From Rhinopomastus cyanomelas (taxonomy: Eukaryota > Chordata > Aves > Bucerotiformes > Rhinopomastidae), in the NCBI GenBank assembly GCA_013400115.1, contig VXBP01004153.1, positions 124,789 through 188,788 on the forward strand: a DNA stretch of 64,000 nucleotides, in the 5' to 3' direction. Under the pieces are notes generated by a model. The model was not told where the DNA came from. It did no database searches and was given only the letters and a program-made list of their open reading frames with translations. A program made the translations under genes and the position numbers. Below are positions 43,372 to 57,260 of this stretch, in pieces. Position 1 is the stretch's first letter. Each line of letters begins with the position of its first letter.

Positions 43372-46300
43372 ATAGGGGCACATGCTGATGGTCCTGGTGC
43401 ACTGATGGAGGGTCTCAGCCCCACTCTCCCATCTTGCTGTGCTCCTGACAAGGCAGAAGATGCTGTGATCTACGTGCTAGAGGCACACATGGGTTTAAAC
43501 AAGTCAGGTTTGCTGTGGGCAGGGGCAGAAGAGTCTGTAGTCTTTTAGCAAGTGGTAGTTAATGATTTCTTCTCTGTTCTTGGATTAACTGCCTTTTCTC
43601 TTGCTGGAAGTGCCAATGAAGCTGTCTTTCTAAACCAGGCTAATTTGTCTTGAACTCTGTTGTCACAAGTCAATTATCTGCCATGCTGTGGAAATTTGGG
43701 CCAGCTTGTTTGCAATGAGGGGTGGAGGGAATCAGTGTGTCAGCTATGGCAGGCAGAAAACAAGCCCGAAGGACGGGGCTGACCGTGGGTGAGTAGCAGC
43801 ATTCCCAGGAGCATGCACTGGTCTTGGAGATCCTTCCAGTGACTGTGCCTGCCAGCATCCTCCCTGTGCTGTCCACCCTGCCTCGGCAGAGTTGGCAGCA
43901 TCTCCTGCCTGTTGAACAGTCAAGATCACTCAAGCCTGGGGCCTGCAAAAGGTGATGTAGGACTCTACAGGGAGGACTCTGGCACTGGCCTCACAGGTTT
44001 CCCAGGAGCCAGCTGCCAGGCAGGCAAGGAGAGCTGCTGTGGCAGATAGCAGCTACTGATGCTCAGCTTTGTGTGTAGCTCTGCTCTTCTCTGTAAGAAG
44101 AAAGTGTGGAGATATCCTTCTCTGAAGAGCCACAGAGGCTGCTTACACTACAGAAATCTTCAGAATCACCATGAGCATTCATCCTGCCTCAGCTGAAAGC
44201 CTTCAGCAGCACTAGATGCTTTGTCTGGTCCAACTTTGAAGTTGCAGGCACCCGATTTGGAGGTTAAAGCTGAGTGACACCTGGATCCCTGCATAGGTCA
44301 TGCAGGACTGGTTTTGGCACAGAGCTCCTGCTCTGGCACAGAGATTGCTACTCTTGCTCCAGCCTTATCTCCTTCCTTTCCCAGACCAGGCATTGCAGCA
44401 CTAGTCTTGGTGACACCTGTCTTGGTAGGACATGTCTCAAAGACTTTCTGTGCTTCACAGGCAGAGGAACTGAGGGACAGATGCTGGTCAAAGCAAACTC
44501 ATTTGTGAAGCTGGTATGGCTGCCATTCTTGAACTCCCCTGCTTCTGTGGAGGCAGTTAGTGTAGACAAAGCTGCCAGCCCCTCACCAGGGGCTTTCAGT
44601 TCAGACATCTGACTATGCAGTACAGAAATACCTTTAACTGACATCCCCTGAGGACTGAGAAGGAGAGCAGTTCAGTGGCCTGGCAACCCACATCCTCATT
44701 TAGTCATCCAAGTTAATTGGCTGCAGTCCTATGGCCTTTCCAGGAGCCTTGTCACCCTGCTGACACAAGCTGTCTGTCAAACTGGCTGTCTCTGGAATTA
44801 AACAAGCCATAGTTCTGGAGCATCAACCAAAGACTAAGATGGTTCTTCATGCCTATTTTTTCTCCACACCAAATCACCTCCTTCTCAGGAATTTCTCAGG
44901 GATGACCCTCAGGATCCCCAGCTCTTGACCATGCCAATAAACCTTCCTGGAACTAACAACCTGGAGCACCCTGACTAGGAAATTATTCCACCTTCTTATC
45001 TGTGCTGTGGACAAGATCCTGGGCAGCCTCATTCAACCCCAGTGCCAACAACACCTTTGGCCCTGCTGGTTCTGCCACTTCCCATGGCAAAGGATGAACC
45101 AGCCCGTGGTCCAGCAGAGCAAGGTCAATCTGATAGTGACTGTGTAGCTGCACTGGGAGAGGCTGGAGGAGCTGCTTCCGCTGCTGTTACCCAAAAGTAG
45201 AGTTTTAAACTTCAGTGATGTGGACAATGGCTTTTTGTGTTCTGACAGCTAGTATCTCTGTAGGAATGGGACCCTGATGAACCAGAACACATGCTCTCGA
45301 CCAGGGAGAAAAATCTTTCTCTTGAAAGTGATGGAGTGAGGTGAAGGACAAAGTCAAAGCACAGGTTTCGAGGAGGGCTTTAGCACCCCTGCTCTTCTAA
45401 GGGCAGGCTGCTATCAGCTGTTGTGTGCAGCAGCTCTGCAGTGTCACATCAGGTGTGTGCAACAGGCAGATTGTGGAGAGCAGGGAAATACTTCTGAGAA
45501 ATGCTCATATATGAGATCTCATGGTTAGGGTGCTTTGAGAGGAGGTCATGAGGAAAACAGCTATCTCATGCCTACATGAGCAATTAGAGCAGGGGCTGCA
45601 CTAACTCCACAGAACACTCTGGTAGCTGCTAATCAAATTGAGCTGCATCAGCTCTCGCTGGAATAATTGCCTGTGGGAATTCAGAGCATGTCTGAGTGCT
45701 CAGCTCATTAAGTGTGCAGGCTGCAGCCTGGCACCCGATGGGTGTTCAGGGCACCTGTTTTTGCAGAGAATCCCCCATGCACAGCCAGCCTTCACCTTTT
45801 GGGGTGTCAGTGGTACTCTGCAGCTGCTGAGATCCTGGGTTCTGCCCCAGTGGTCTCATTTGATAGAAAATGAGAAAGGTTTCAATAGAAGTGAGGAATC
45901 TGATGTGGATTTTGGTGGGACCACAGGCATGTGTTCCTGGATTCAGGCCACGGTGTGACAGTGAGATCACAGTTGTCACAGATGTGCCGCTAGTAGAGAT
46001 GTGCAGTGAGCGTGTCGATCGGTATGAGACCTGACACAGAGAGAGTGAGTTAAGCAGCAGATTTGCCCATGAAACTGAACAATGAGGACACTGACACTGG
46101 TAAGACTAATTGGCTGGATTGATTGGAAATGGAAAACAGCACAGCTAAGAGATTTGTGCTGCTGGAGTAGTTCAGTGTGTGTTACACGTGTGATCGTGTG
46201 GTGCGGTCAGCGCGTAAATACATGGTGCAATGCAGTGAAAAGGAAGGTCTGTGCAACACCTTATAACCACTGGTCAGCTGGGATGTCCAGGTTGTCCCCT

Positions 46301-46619
46301 GGCCAGCAGCCCAACTCCTGGGTAGCCATTCTGTAACTGAGCTGAGTTTGCAGGCAGTGAGGTGGAAGCCTTGGGCTCATGGGAGATGCAGAGCTGGGAG
46401 CACTGAAGAACTTGTTGCTGGTATTTTCAGAGCAGAAATAAATATCACCTTTTATTCTGGATGCAGTTGATTATTTTTGTGTGTTCTACACATTTTTATA
46501 AGTAAGGATTGTGGCCTCCAAAGCAGACACCAGAGTTAAAAACTATCTCTGGAGAACATCTTGGCCTCTTAACCCAGGTCTGAGGTTTTCTGTTTGTTTT
46601 TTGCAGGCTTCGGTCAGTG
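43372..46619. other. unique non-coding sequence, 3.2 kb
   Basis: No repeat or gene recognised; frames up to 112 codons. A TAAT-bearing patch lies at 45630-45715 (GCTAATCAAATTGAGC, GGAATAATTGCC, CTCATTAAGTG). Confidence 0.45.
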
Positions 46620-47151
46620 ATTGTCCCCTTGTGCTGGGCACTGGTGATGCCACACTTCGAGTAGTGGGGTCAGTTTGGGCACCTCAATGCAAAAAGGACA
46701 CTGAGGGGCTGGAGTGGGTCCCTAGAGAAGGGCAACAGGGTTGGGAAAGGGTCTGGAAAACAAACCTTGTGAAGAGCAGCTGAGGGAGCTGGGGCTGGTT
46801 AGGCTGGAGAAAAGGACGCTGAGAGGAGAACTTGTTGCTGTCTGCAACTGCCTGACAGGAGTGTGGAGAGAGGAGAGATTAGTCTCTTTTCATAGGGAAC
46901 AAGGGACAGGACAAGATAAAACCACCTCAAGCTGCCCCAGGGGAAGCTGAGGTTGGCTCTGAGGAGAAACTTCTTCCCGGAAAGGGTCCTCAGGCTTCGG
47001 AAGAGGACCCTTGCCCAGCAAGGGGTGGAATTGCCAGGGAGATGTGGAGCTCAGGGATAGGGTTTGGGCATGACAGGTTGGGACAGTTGTGTTGGACTGG
47101 TTGATCTTGAAGGGCTTTTCCAATTTAAATGATTCACTGATTCTATCATTC
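46620..47151 (+). mobile_element. CR1 LINE 3' end, older subfamily, sense
   Basis: Starts near GTGCTGGGCACTGGTGATGC. Carries ORF2 C-terminal blocks [20 protein letters not shown] and [10 protein letters not shown], then RNFF-type sequence broken by indels, and a 3' UTR ending TGATTCACTGATTCTATC. Closely related in subfamily to the minus-strand copy at 57543-58041. Confidence 0.93.
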
Positions 47152-50100
47152 TGCGTCTATTTGTTCCTGATGGCAGCTCTATGAGGCTCTCAAGCACCTC
47201 AGCACTGACTGCTAATAGCCTTGTTTGGGCAATGGTTTTGACTTTGCTGACAACTGGTAAATCTGCAGGGCTCTTAACTTGTGCTCAGGTTCACATCCTT
47301 CTGTAAACATGAGTTTGAAACTACATTTGCATGAAGGAGATTAATCAAGGCTAAAGGAGAACACCCTTGCTAATGAGAAGTGAACTGTTGCTGCTGGAGG
47401 GCACCTTTTCTCCAGATCAGAAGTACTTTTGAGCAAGTGGTGGTTTTCTGGGCTGTTGCTCACTTAGAAGAAAATGCCAGCAGACAGATGGAGGTCCTGA
47501 TTGTGAGAGCACTAGCCTGTAAGCAGCAGGTCTGGCTTTGACACTAAGGGGCTTAGGACCCCATAAATCCCTCAATTTCTCTATGCTAACTTGTCCTTTC
47601 TGGCTGTGTGCTCCCAGGGAGCAATTCTTTCCTCATTTGTGTTTATAATTGTGCACAGAAGAAACACAGTGCTGATCTGTATGGAGTGAGAGGGCCTACG
47701 GGCTTGCTGCCTATGGAAATGTAGATGCAATCCCAAACAGCTTTATTAGGGGACCTAGCAACACCAATTCCCCATCCCAGCTCCCCACAAGGAATTTGCC
47801 CTTGTTCTTGGCGACCTCCCATGCCAAGGCTGGAGAAGATAAATGCAGAGACTTCTGGAGGTCTCCAGAAGTCCTGTGGCAGCCGTGGTCTGGTGTCAAA
47901 GCAGGCTGGAGGTGCTGGCTGGAGGTGACTCTGCCACAGCTCTTTCTGTGAGAAATGATGTGCGGCTGGAAGCACATGGTGTGCATGGATGGTGACTCAC
48001 CTCCAGAAGAGTCTCTTAAGGGAGGTGACAGGACACTGTCCTAGGGGATATATTTTAGTCAGAGACAAGCCTTTGGGCTTGAAGCAAGGTGTCCTGATGG
48101 GATTATCTACCTCATGCCACACAGGAGCTCAACTTATCAAACAGTTCCTTCTGCCTTTACCATCAATGAATCAATAAAAGATGCAGTTCAAGTATTTTTG
48201 CAGAGGACGTGTGACACCAGTTCCGTAGCAAAACAATAGCCCAAAGCAACTTATGAAATGCACTTTGTGTTATCAAAAGCAGGAAACTTGTGAATTAAAA
48301 GATGATTGAAGCCCTGGGAAATGTGTCAGGATGGATGGCTCACCATCCTCACCCATTTCCAGCAGGCATCGTGGTGCAGTTGATATATGAAAGGAAGCTG
48401 CTCTGGACCACCATATCAGGATCCTTCATCTTTCTCATCCAGCTTGCTAGTCAGTCCCTGAATCACACAATGTCTCAGAGCTTCATCCAATGGCTAATGA
48501 TGACTCACAGGGCTTAGAAAGTGGGAAAAATTGCTGCTACCTGCTGGAGTAATGACATCAGCTGTACGATCCCTGCTAGATCTACGCTTGTGCCTCCAGG
48601 TTATTGTTATAATTAGTCCTAGTGAAACAGTCCCAGCAGAGCTGCTGGTGCGACACGTATCTACCTACAAAACCCAGGAGTCTTTGTTCTAACCCACAGG
48701 AAGCAAGGTCCTGAGAAAAAAACCCAACACAGTAAGAGGCTTGAAAAATACTTGTGTGTAGAATTTCCTATTTCACATGGGTTTTACTTCCCAATGATGC
48801 AAGGGTTAGAGCTGAGGAGCACTTACACTCATCCACAGGCTTTGTGGGAATGGGAAGCTGAACCTTACACTTACAGGACTGTTTGTTATTAGTGGGGAAG
48901 CCCTGACAAACACTTGCACAGATTTCTTTCTGCATCACCAAGTCATGTTTCACCTTATGCTCCTAGTGCCTCCTGCAAAGCTTTTGCATGAATCAGCACC
49001 CAGGACATAATTTATGTGAGATGGAACTAAAATATACCCAGCATTTGTATCCCATGAGGTTAAGCTTTTTTCCAAGCAGGTGTCTCTGCAGGACCTGCTT
49101 GTCATGAAAGCATTGGTTCCTGCAATGGGGACATGTGCATGAGTCTAGTGATCCTTGCCAGAAGGAGGAGAGCTGCTTCGGGGCATGTGCAGTGAAGATG
49201 TTCCCTCCTCACTCTGTGTCTTGTAAATGCAACTTCCAAATCTTCAGGATCCTGACTGCGCTCCGGTGGGCTCCAAAGCCACATTACCACCAGAAACGTG
49301 CTCCTTTCTCCCAGATGGCTTTGCTTTTCTGCTTGCCATTTTGCTGCTCTCTGAGCAGTGTTCCCTGAGGATATATAACTGAGTTTTATAATGAAGCACC
49401 TCTCACCCAGCACATATTAAATAAATTTCAGTTGCCCTTTATTACACAATAATGATAGTAAGATTTAATTACCTCTGTACCCAATGGGGACATGAATTTT
49501 AACCAATATGACTAAATCTTCCCAGTAGTGTAATTGATGTTGTCTGCAGCTGAGGGTCATTTCCAGAGCATCAGTGGGTGGTGACAGAAAATCCTTCCTG
49601 AGGAACGTGGATCCCAGACTGTGGGCGGACTAGGAGTCTGAACAGGTAGGAAGCAGCTGATGTTACGAATCCAATTAAACAGCGATGCTTAGTGGAGTTT
49701 CTGATTGGTGTCAGAGGCTAAAGATGCAGGAAAACAAGTGAAAATCCAGGAGATCATAGAGATCAACCAGGAGTCTCTGCGGGCTCTGCCCTAGGACTAT
49801 GCTGCTCTCTTCGCATCTACCATCACTTTCCACAGTTTCAAATTTCATTTCTTTCAGTGTAAAGAAAATAGAGAAAATGCAATTTTTGAGAGACTGTGTT
49901 TCCAGGGCTCTCTGACACGTTTGTTTTGAATTCTGCTGGAAACTGTGTCACCCAGATACATCCCAGGCACCAGCAGTTCATGCTGTGCTTTTTACACTGC
50001 AGAAAGAAATAAGCCCTCCAAAAGCAGTGGAAGTAGGGGACAGCTGGGATCTGCAGTCAGGATGAGTAACCCACAGGCAAGACCTTCTCCAGCAGCCATG

Positions 50101-53100
50101 GTCCTGCTCTGGATGTGTCCTCAGGGGGCTGGATCAGCATTTGGGACTCTGCAGGAGAAGATCACAGATCACCCCTTGCCCTTTGGAGTGGCTCAGTTCC
50201 AGCATTTTCTGCCCATGGCATCCCCCATGGTTTTCAGGTGCTAGTTTAACAAAGAACAGGTCTCAGATTTGTTCCAAACATTTCAGACATCATCAGTTTT
50301 GTCCTGCTCATAAAAACACAATGACAACAGGTTCAGCTGCTTTTCTCCCAGTGTGTTGTTTCCAGGGATTCCCACCTCTTTCTTTTACCTCCAGTTTTGC
50401 CAAGCATCCTGAGACAACACATGGCCATGAGCTGGCCAGTTCCCTGCAGCACCCTGGGGATCTGAAACATGGCAGTACCCTCGGGGCACCTGTCTCAGCC
50501 TTCATCCCTTGATGTGTCTGTGTGTCAGCGCTCGCAGGTCATGCTTGGCTGCTGTTCGTGAGCAGGCTCCCACTCCAGATCCTCAAAGGACCACCCACAG
50601 AAAGGTAAAATCAATCTCATTGTATCAGTAAACAAAAGGACAAGGCTGAGAGGAGAGGGTTGCCATGCTCAAGCCATGTCTTTCTGGCACGCTTGGTGCC
50701 ATGGGAGTGCTGGGCTGCAGGCAAGGTGCCTCTCGGGCTTGTGGGTCTCCTGCCTGGAAACAAGTCTGATCCTTGACTTTTTTTTGCCCATGCAACTTTT
50801 CATCTGAGCTCACCCTTGAAGCAGCCAGTGGGGATATTTCAAAGCCTACACCGAGGTTTGCAACTCGTGATTCAGGCTTTTCCATTTCATGCCAGAATTC
50901 GTGTCACTGTTCCTGGAAAAAATGAATTGTCCCTCTTGATTTTCTCCCCCAGGTCTTTTGCTTGCTTTTCAAAACTGAATGATAATGAATTAGCCCATCT
51001 GGTAACTGGGGCCATGAAGTGCTGGCAAGCATACCATGAGAATCACAGGCTGGCATTTATTTTCTCCTTCTGTATTTTGGGATGCAAAACATGTTCCAGG
51101 AGCCAGACAGTGTCCATAAGATCCTTCCAGTGGGTACCCATCACTCTCCTGAAACATCCTTGGGTGATCCTTCTGACAGGAACCACAGGAGGATGCAGGC
51201 CATTTAATCTCTAGCAGTTTATGGGGCTTTGGTTTGTGCTGAGGTTCAAGCACATATCTGCAGAAGGATCTGCTGATTCAGTGCATGGCTCTCAAGAGTC
51301 ATTCTCTTTGGGAAGCATGGGAAATATCTGCATGTTGCATGCAGAGATGATCTGCAAATCTCAGTTACAACAGTTACCACATCAAATATGCCCTGTGGAT
51401 TTCCACCCCAGACCTGCTCCTGGGGGTCAGCACAGCTCGGGTACAGTGATCACAAACCATCCGTTGCTTCTGCTCCTGAACACATCAGCTGTGGCTTTGC
51501 TGGTGACTACATTTGGCTCTGCATGTTTTCCTTCCTCCTGCCTCTTCTACCATGCTGCAGCACATGTTAAAACAAGAACAATGCCCCAGGATTTCCTCTC
51601 CCTGCAGCTGTTGGGTGATAACACCTGAACTTCTGAAGCAATGCCAAAATCATTGAGACAATAACTGCCCCACAGACTGCAATAACAGCCCTTCAGGGTG
51701 AGGAAGAGCTTACTGTAGGACTGATTAGATGGAAACTTGGGGTAGTTTGGCTAATCGTGCGGTCAGCTCTGTTTCAGAAAGACCTGTCATACCAGGCATT
51801 TCCATACAAATGGTCACCAAACTGATGGCAACCAATTTAAAGCAGGTCTAGTTTTGGTGGGATACAGCCAGACACAGAAAATAGCAGCATTTTAAGAGTT
51901 TGCTCAGTTTTATTGCACCTGAAACCATAAAGACCCTTGTTTGAGTTCCTGTGAGCACATGAAGCTAGTAGGTCCTTTAGGAATTTCCTAGGTCTTCAGT
52001 GAGGTAACTTGAGATGAGTGGTATCCCACTGGGCACCACATCCTCTCTGAGATCCACTGGTCAGAGTGGGCCCTTTGGAGACCTCAGTCACCAGCCCTCA
52101 GTACAGAGTCGTGTGTAGGAAAGAGAAGAAAGCCATGCACAGCTGGGATCTGCATGGCTAGGGCAAGCTCAGTCTCTTCACTGGAGAAATTAGCTGGTTC
52201 CTGTGGGACTCTGAAGACACTTTCTAGCAGCTGCAGCTCCATTTGAATATAGCACATCCCAAATTGCCATGAAAGTTTCACAACTCTGCAAATGCTCTTC
52301 CTCGTCATAAGGAAATGTCAGTCAAATGTGCTTCTGGGCTGAGAGAAACCTTCCAGCCTCAAAGTGCCTTCACATGAGCAGTTGGAGGAGGGAAGGCTCC
52401 CTCAGAAAGAGCGAGCTTGGAAGTAACCCAGTGCCCTCGTTATGAGAGTGTGCAAACAACACGGAAGTAGGACAGCTTGGTAACGTCAGGACATCACGTT
52501 CCCTTATACAAACATGCTTGGCAGGTCAGCCAAGCTGTAAAATTGCAGATGTCAGCCTTAGGGCCATGTGGGATCTCAGGAGCTGGACAGGAGTCCTTGA
52601 ACAACAAGTGACCCCTACGAGAGTGGATTTATCCAACTGGAAAACCCAAAAATCCCCACCAGAGGAATGAGGCAAAGATGCCCCCTTGGCTTCATATTTG
52701 CTTGTTCCTTTATGTCCTGGGGTACCTGTACCTGCTCTAGTCTTTCAGATTAAGAACATCTGACCAAGGAGTCTCTGGGCATTAATTCCTGCTTGACTTC
52801 CTTCTTCTGTCTTGAGGCATGATACTCCTTTGGCTCAGTGACTTGCAGAAAGCCTTGTCCTGAAGAGGCTCCAGCCTCAGCTAATATTACAAATCAACCG
52901 AGCCCCGATACCATCATTTCACAGTGTGATTCTGGCCACAGTGAGCAAACAATTTATCTAGGTGGCCCGTGCAGAGCCAGGGAGAACACAAACCCTCTGT
53001 CAGCCCTGTGTGAGTCAGGACTGTCATTTCCTACAAGATAAATAAAAGAGAAATTTCCTGCGGGTAAATAAAGTGGTCTGTATCCTCCTACTGCAGACAA

Positions 53101-56100
53101 ACATCAAAATGCCTCTTCCCATTCCAGGCCACAGAGACCAGTAATCACAGCCAGCGTAGCTGCCTTAGGAAAGCAGTGGCTGGAGGAGATGTCAGAGCAG
53201 GGAGCAAGGCTGTGCATCTCCTCCTGTTACAGGACCCTGAGCAGGCTCATCTTGCTTGTCTTGACTTTCTCACTACCCAAGTGCTTGAGGAGATGGAGCT
53301 GCCAGAGTGCTGAATGTCATTTGCACCTAGAAATGATTTCACCAAGGACAGAACTGAATGTTAGAAAACACTCTGACATGCTTATTAGATCTGTAAAGAG
53401 CTTTTTTCATCCTCAAATTGCTTTCTTTCCTGGCTTTTGCTGATGCTGACGGCAGTGGAAGGGGCTGCTAAGCTCCCCTTCATTCTACTGGTCTGATCTT
53501 CCTGTTGATGTCCTTGGCATCAGAATGAGGTGGCCTCGAAGCTGCTCCCGCTGCTGGGGCAAACAGAGGCATTTTCATGGTGCCTTCTGAAGAAGAGGAG
53601 AGTTTAAAACAGTTTAAGAAAAGGAGCAGGTTTGCACACCCCCGTTGGACATGCTTCAGTGCTGTTAGGGCATAACAAAACCCATGACGAGGGGCTTCCC
53701 AAGACAATCAGACGTGTTTGCAAAGCAGGGGATACTGAGGTGGCTGAAATCACACCACTCTGCAGGATGTGTGTGCAGATCTCATGTTACACAAGGTCAT
53801 GGCAGATCTGAGACCCCTTAGGGCCCTCTGTTGCAAGCCAAAGGCCACCATCATCAGGTATTTGTGGATGCAGATACTTTCAATGGAAAATTGATTTCAT
53901 TATTCTGCTGGAAGTGCTTGCTCTAGGTGGAAAAGGAGCCCTGGAAAGATATCTATGTCTGTCAGCGTGTCTGTCTCCTCATTATCCTCCTGCAATCCTC
54001 TCTAGCTTTATCCTCTCCACGTGTGTGCACAGAAAGCCCTTCTGGTGGGTCTGCAAAGGGCACATCCCAGAAAGGAAAATAATTGCAACAGAGAGACTGA
54101 GCTTCACTGTTCCCATGCAGTGCAGCAGCATCTTTATGAACTAACTGATCATAATTTTTCACTGAGAAAGGTAAAAATTCTCCCCTAGCATTTCCAATGT
54201 CAGGGAGAATCTGTGACGAGAGAAAAAGGTGAATACTGTGAGTGATTTTTTCTCTGTGAATGCTTGTCCTGTACTGTGGGGAAGAAGCCACCTGAACTGG
54301 GTCACCCAGCGTGTTGGGTGTCCCAGGGCTGCTCTGGTCCCTCTCTGGCTCCTTCATGAAGGTTGTGCTTCTCTGACACACCCCATCTGCTCAAGTCCCT
54401 GCAAGCCTGTGATGTCCTGTCCTGAGTGAGTCCCTCACTATAGTGCAATCCCAACCTCGGAATCAGCTTCTGGTACCTGGGGACTTTCCTGAGACTCCCA
54501 CACTCATTACAAGGTCCCGGGTCACTCCTGGGCAGAGGTGCCAGTTTCTCTGGCCTCTGCTGTGCACCTTGACTGACACAAGCAGAACGTCTGTGTGCGA
54601 CCATTTATTTCTACTGATCCACAGCCTCTCTCAGCAGGAGAGTAACTGCCAGCTGCTAATTAAATACCAGACCTGAGATGCAGAGTGTGCACAGCGCTAA
54701 GCGCTGCATCTTACTCATTTGCGTGGCACTGCATTTGTGGAGTGTTTCATCCAGACACAAAATTAAGCCCTGCGGAATGACATCCTCCTGTAACAGCTTC
54801 CTGAAGGGCTGGCGGTGCTGACTCTTTGTCCTTGCACAGATGCAACGTGCCTTTGGGTGGGGGGAGGGAGGGTTTCCAGTGCTCTGTGGAGTCTGGTGCA
54901 ATTGGTGTGGTCTGTCTGTCTTGTGGGCAGAGCGACAAAACACGTAGAAAGAACATTCGGACTCTGCTGCAGAGGAACAATTTTCACCAGGCAGAGCAGG
55001 AAGGAGTTTTGTACCTGTTTGCCCACTGGAGACTCAGCAATCAAACCAACAAGGCTCCTTTGGACCCACAAGGCTCTTCATGGGTCAGGAAGGAGATTTT
55101 TATTCCAGACTGGTTTGGTTCAACGCACAGGGTTCTCAGTCCTGTCAGCCCAAGAGGCTCCTTCACTCTGCTCTATGCAGTCTCTTGTGTTAATTGAGCT
55201 CCCTGTAAAAGACAAGCAAAGTCTTACTGCTGATCCAGGCCATTCCTGCATTTACTCTGGTATGAAAGTGGCAGTGCAGCTGTGTGGCCTCTGAGCAATG
55301 GTACCACAGCAACCCTGGGGCTAGACTATATGCCCAGTAAGCCATGCGACTGCATCTGGCCTCTTAAAACACTGCAGATCATTTTGTTTTATTTGGGTGA
55401 GGAATGAGCTCTGAGTATGTGTGTGTCCACCTGTCCACAAACAAGTGCAGTGCCTGTGGCATGGGACTGTCCCTCACCTCAGCTCCCACCCTGGTCTTGC
55501 TCATGGTCCTGGATATCCTGCGTGTAATGGTGTTTTCACAGTTTCCCAGTCCAAACTATGAGCTCCTGCTACGCGCAGAGTGTCTGTATCCCCACCATCA
55601 AAACAACAGCTTTGGCCCCTGTACAGGCACTGCCTGCTCTTTGCAGAGTGTTTACATGGTCTCATCCCACGTAGCCTTCTCCAACTGGGTGTTGTTGCCG
55701 CTTCCCTGATTCCCTGTAGCCCTCTGGACTTCCCCCAGTACAACACAGAACGGTGTTTCGCTGGAGGTCTGATTTTGACTGCGTCAGATTTTTCTGCCCT
55801 TTGTAAAGGCAGAACCCAATACTTCTATGTGAAGGGCTGAAATCTGACTGATCCTTTTCAGCCTGACTCTCAGGGTAAGGCTGTGAGATTGTCTGGCTTT
55901 TCATTATGTTATCTCTCTAGACTTTTTATCTCGTTCTAGCAAGAACCTTTAAATTACACTGCTTGGACAATAAATACCAGTGGAAACAAGTCTTCCTTTC
56001 ACAAATTTTTATGATCCTCCTAACCCAGGGTGGAGCTTGTTTTGGAGCACTTTTCCAGGGGATTTTGTACCTGCTGTTCTAAGTTCCTTCCTTCTCTGTT

Positions 56101-56180
56101 GTTTTTGGGGTGATCCCTCCAAAGCAAAAGCGTGTCATTACTTCAGCAGCTTAATCCAAATCCTTGTGAAGGACATTTCT
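47152..56180. other. 9-kb stretch without recognised repeats
   Basis: No CR1 or LTR is recognised over 9 kb, against an average of one CR1 piece per about 2.8 kb elsewhere. Frames up to 159 codons (54815-55294, plus) are unrecognised. A weak exon-like candidate is at 53480-53586 on the minus strand (acceptor-like CTCCTCTTCTTCAG, then a 32-codon frame to TGA). AT-rich patches lie at 47300-47390, 48600-48625 and 54640-54680. No gene can be supported. Confidence 0.5.
49420..49530. promoter_or_regulatory. AT-rich conserved-element-like block
   Basis: CACATATTAAATAAATTTC, ATTACACAATAATGATAG, AGATTTAATTACC, AATTTTAACCAATATG (CCAAT-like) and GTGTAATTGATG occur within 110 bp of low-CpG DNA. Regulatory role is inference. 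Confidence 0.2.
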
Positions 56181-57260
56181 TAGAATCATAGAGTCATTAG
56201 GGATAGGAAGGGACCTTGAAAGATCATCTAGTCCAATCCCCCTGCCACGGCAGGATCACCTAGAACAAGTCACACAGAAACACATCCAGGTGGGTTTTAA
56301 GCTTCTCCAGTGAAGGAGACTCCACAACTCTCCCGGACAGCCTGTTTCAGTGCACCATCACCCTCACTGTGAAGAAGTTCCTTCTCAGATTCATACGGAA
56401 CCTCTTATGTTCCAGCTTACACCCATTGCCCCTTATCCTACCACCAGATGACAGTGAGAAGAGCCTAGATCCATCCTCCTGACACCCACCCCTCACATAT
56501 TTATAGACCTTAGCGAGGTCACCCCTCAGTCTCCTCTTCTCCAAGCTAAAAAGACCCAGCTCCCTCAGCCTTTCCTCATAAGGAAGGTGCTGCACTTTCT
56601 TTATCATCTTTGTTGCTCTAAGCTGGACACCCTCCAGCAGCACTGTGTCCTTGAAATGAGGAGCCCAGAACTGGACATAATACTCCAGATGCAGTCTCAC
56701 TAGTGCAGAATAGAGGAGGAGAAGGACCTCTCTTGATCTGCTAACCACCTCCATTCTGATCCACCCCAGGATGCTGTTGGGCCTCTTGGCCACAAGAGCA
56801 CACTGCTGGCTCATGCTCATCCTGCTGTCCACCAGGACTCCCAGATCCCTTTCTCCTACACTGCTCTCCAACACATCAGTCCCCCAGCCTATACTGGTAC
56901 CTGGGATTGTTCTTGCCCAGATGCAAGACTCTAGACTTACCCTTGTTATATTTCATTACATTTCTCCCTGCCCAGCTCTCCAGCCTGTCCAGGTCTTGCT
57001 GAATGGCAGCACAGTCTGCTGGGGTGTCGGTGACACCACGCAGCTTTGTGTCATCAGCAAACTTGCTGACAATGCATCCTAATCCCTCATCCAAGTCATC
57101 AATGAATAGACTGAATAGGACTGGTCCCAGTACCTACCCTCGGGGGACTCCACTAGTTACAGGCCTCCAACTAGACTCTGTCCCATTGACCACTACTCTT
57201 TGGCTTCTGTCCTGCAGCCAGTTCATGATACACCTCACTACCCAATCACCTAGTCCACAC
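56181..57260 (-). mobile_element. young-type CR1 LINE, about 1.1 kb
   Basis: The tail is at 56181 (TAGAATCATAGAGTCATTAG). The element extends through the 3' UTR, ORF2 C-terminus and RT palm (FADDTKL intact near 57059) to about 57260, where the RT block before the palm (GTACC..CCTCGGGGGACTCC) and its upstream neighbour end. This is the longest uninterrupted CR1 segment after the gapped copy. Confidence 0.95.
56347..57094 (-). pseudogene. CR1 ORF2 fragment with frameshift
   Basis: Two minus-strand frames cover one ORF2 region. The first (57094-56876) has [18 protein letters not shown] and [16 protein letters not shown] with both catalytic aspartates. It ends prematurely just after YQYRL, where an extra G (GCTGGGGGACTG against GCTGCGGACTG in the copy at 20.4 kb) shifts the frame. 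The second (56874-56347) resumes with [20 protein letters not shown] and runs to [11 protein letters not shown] dead LINE remnant. Confidence 0.9.
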
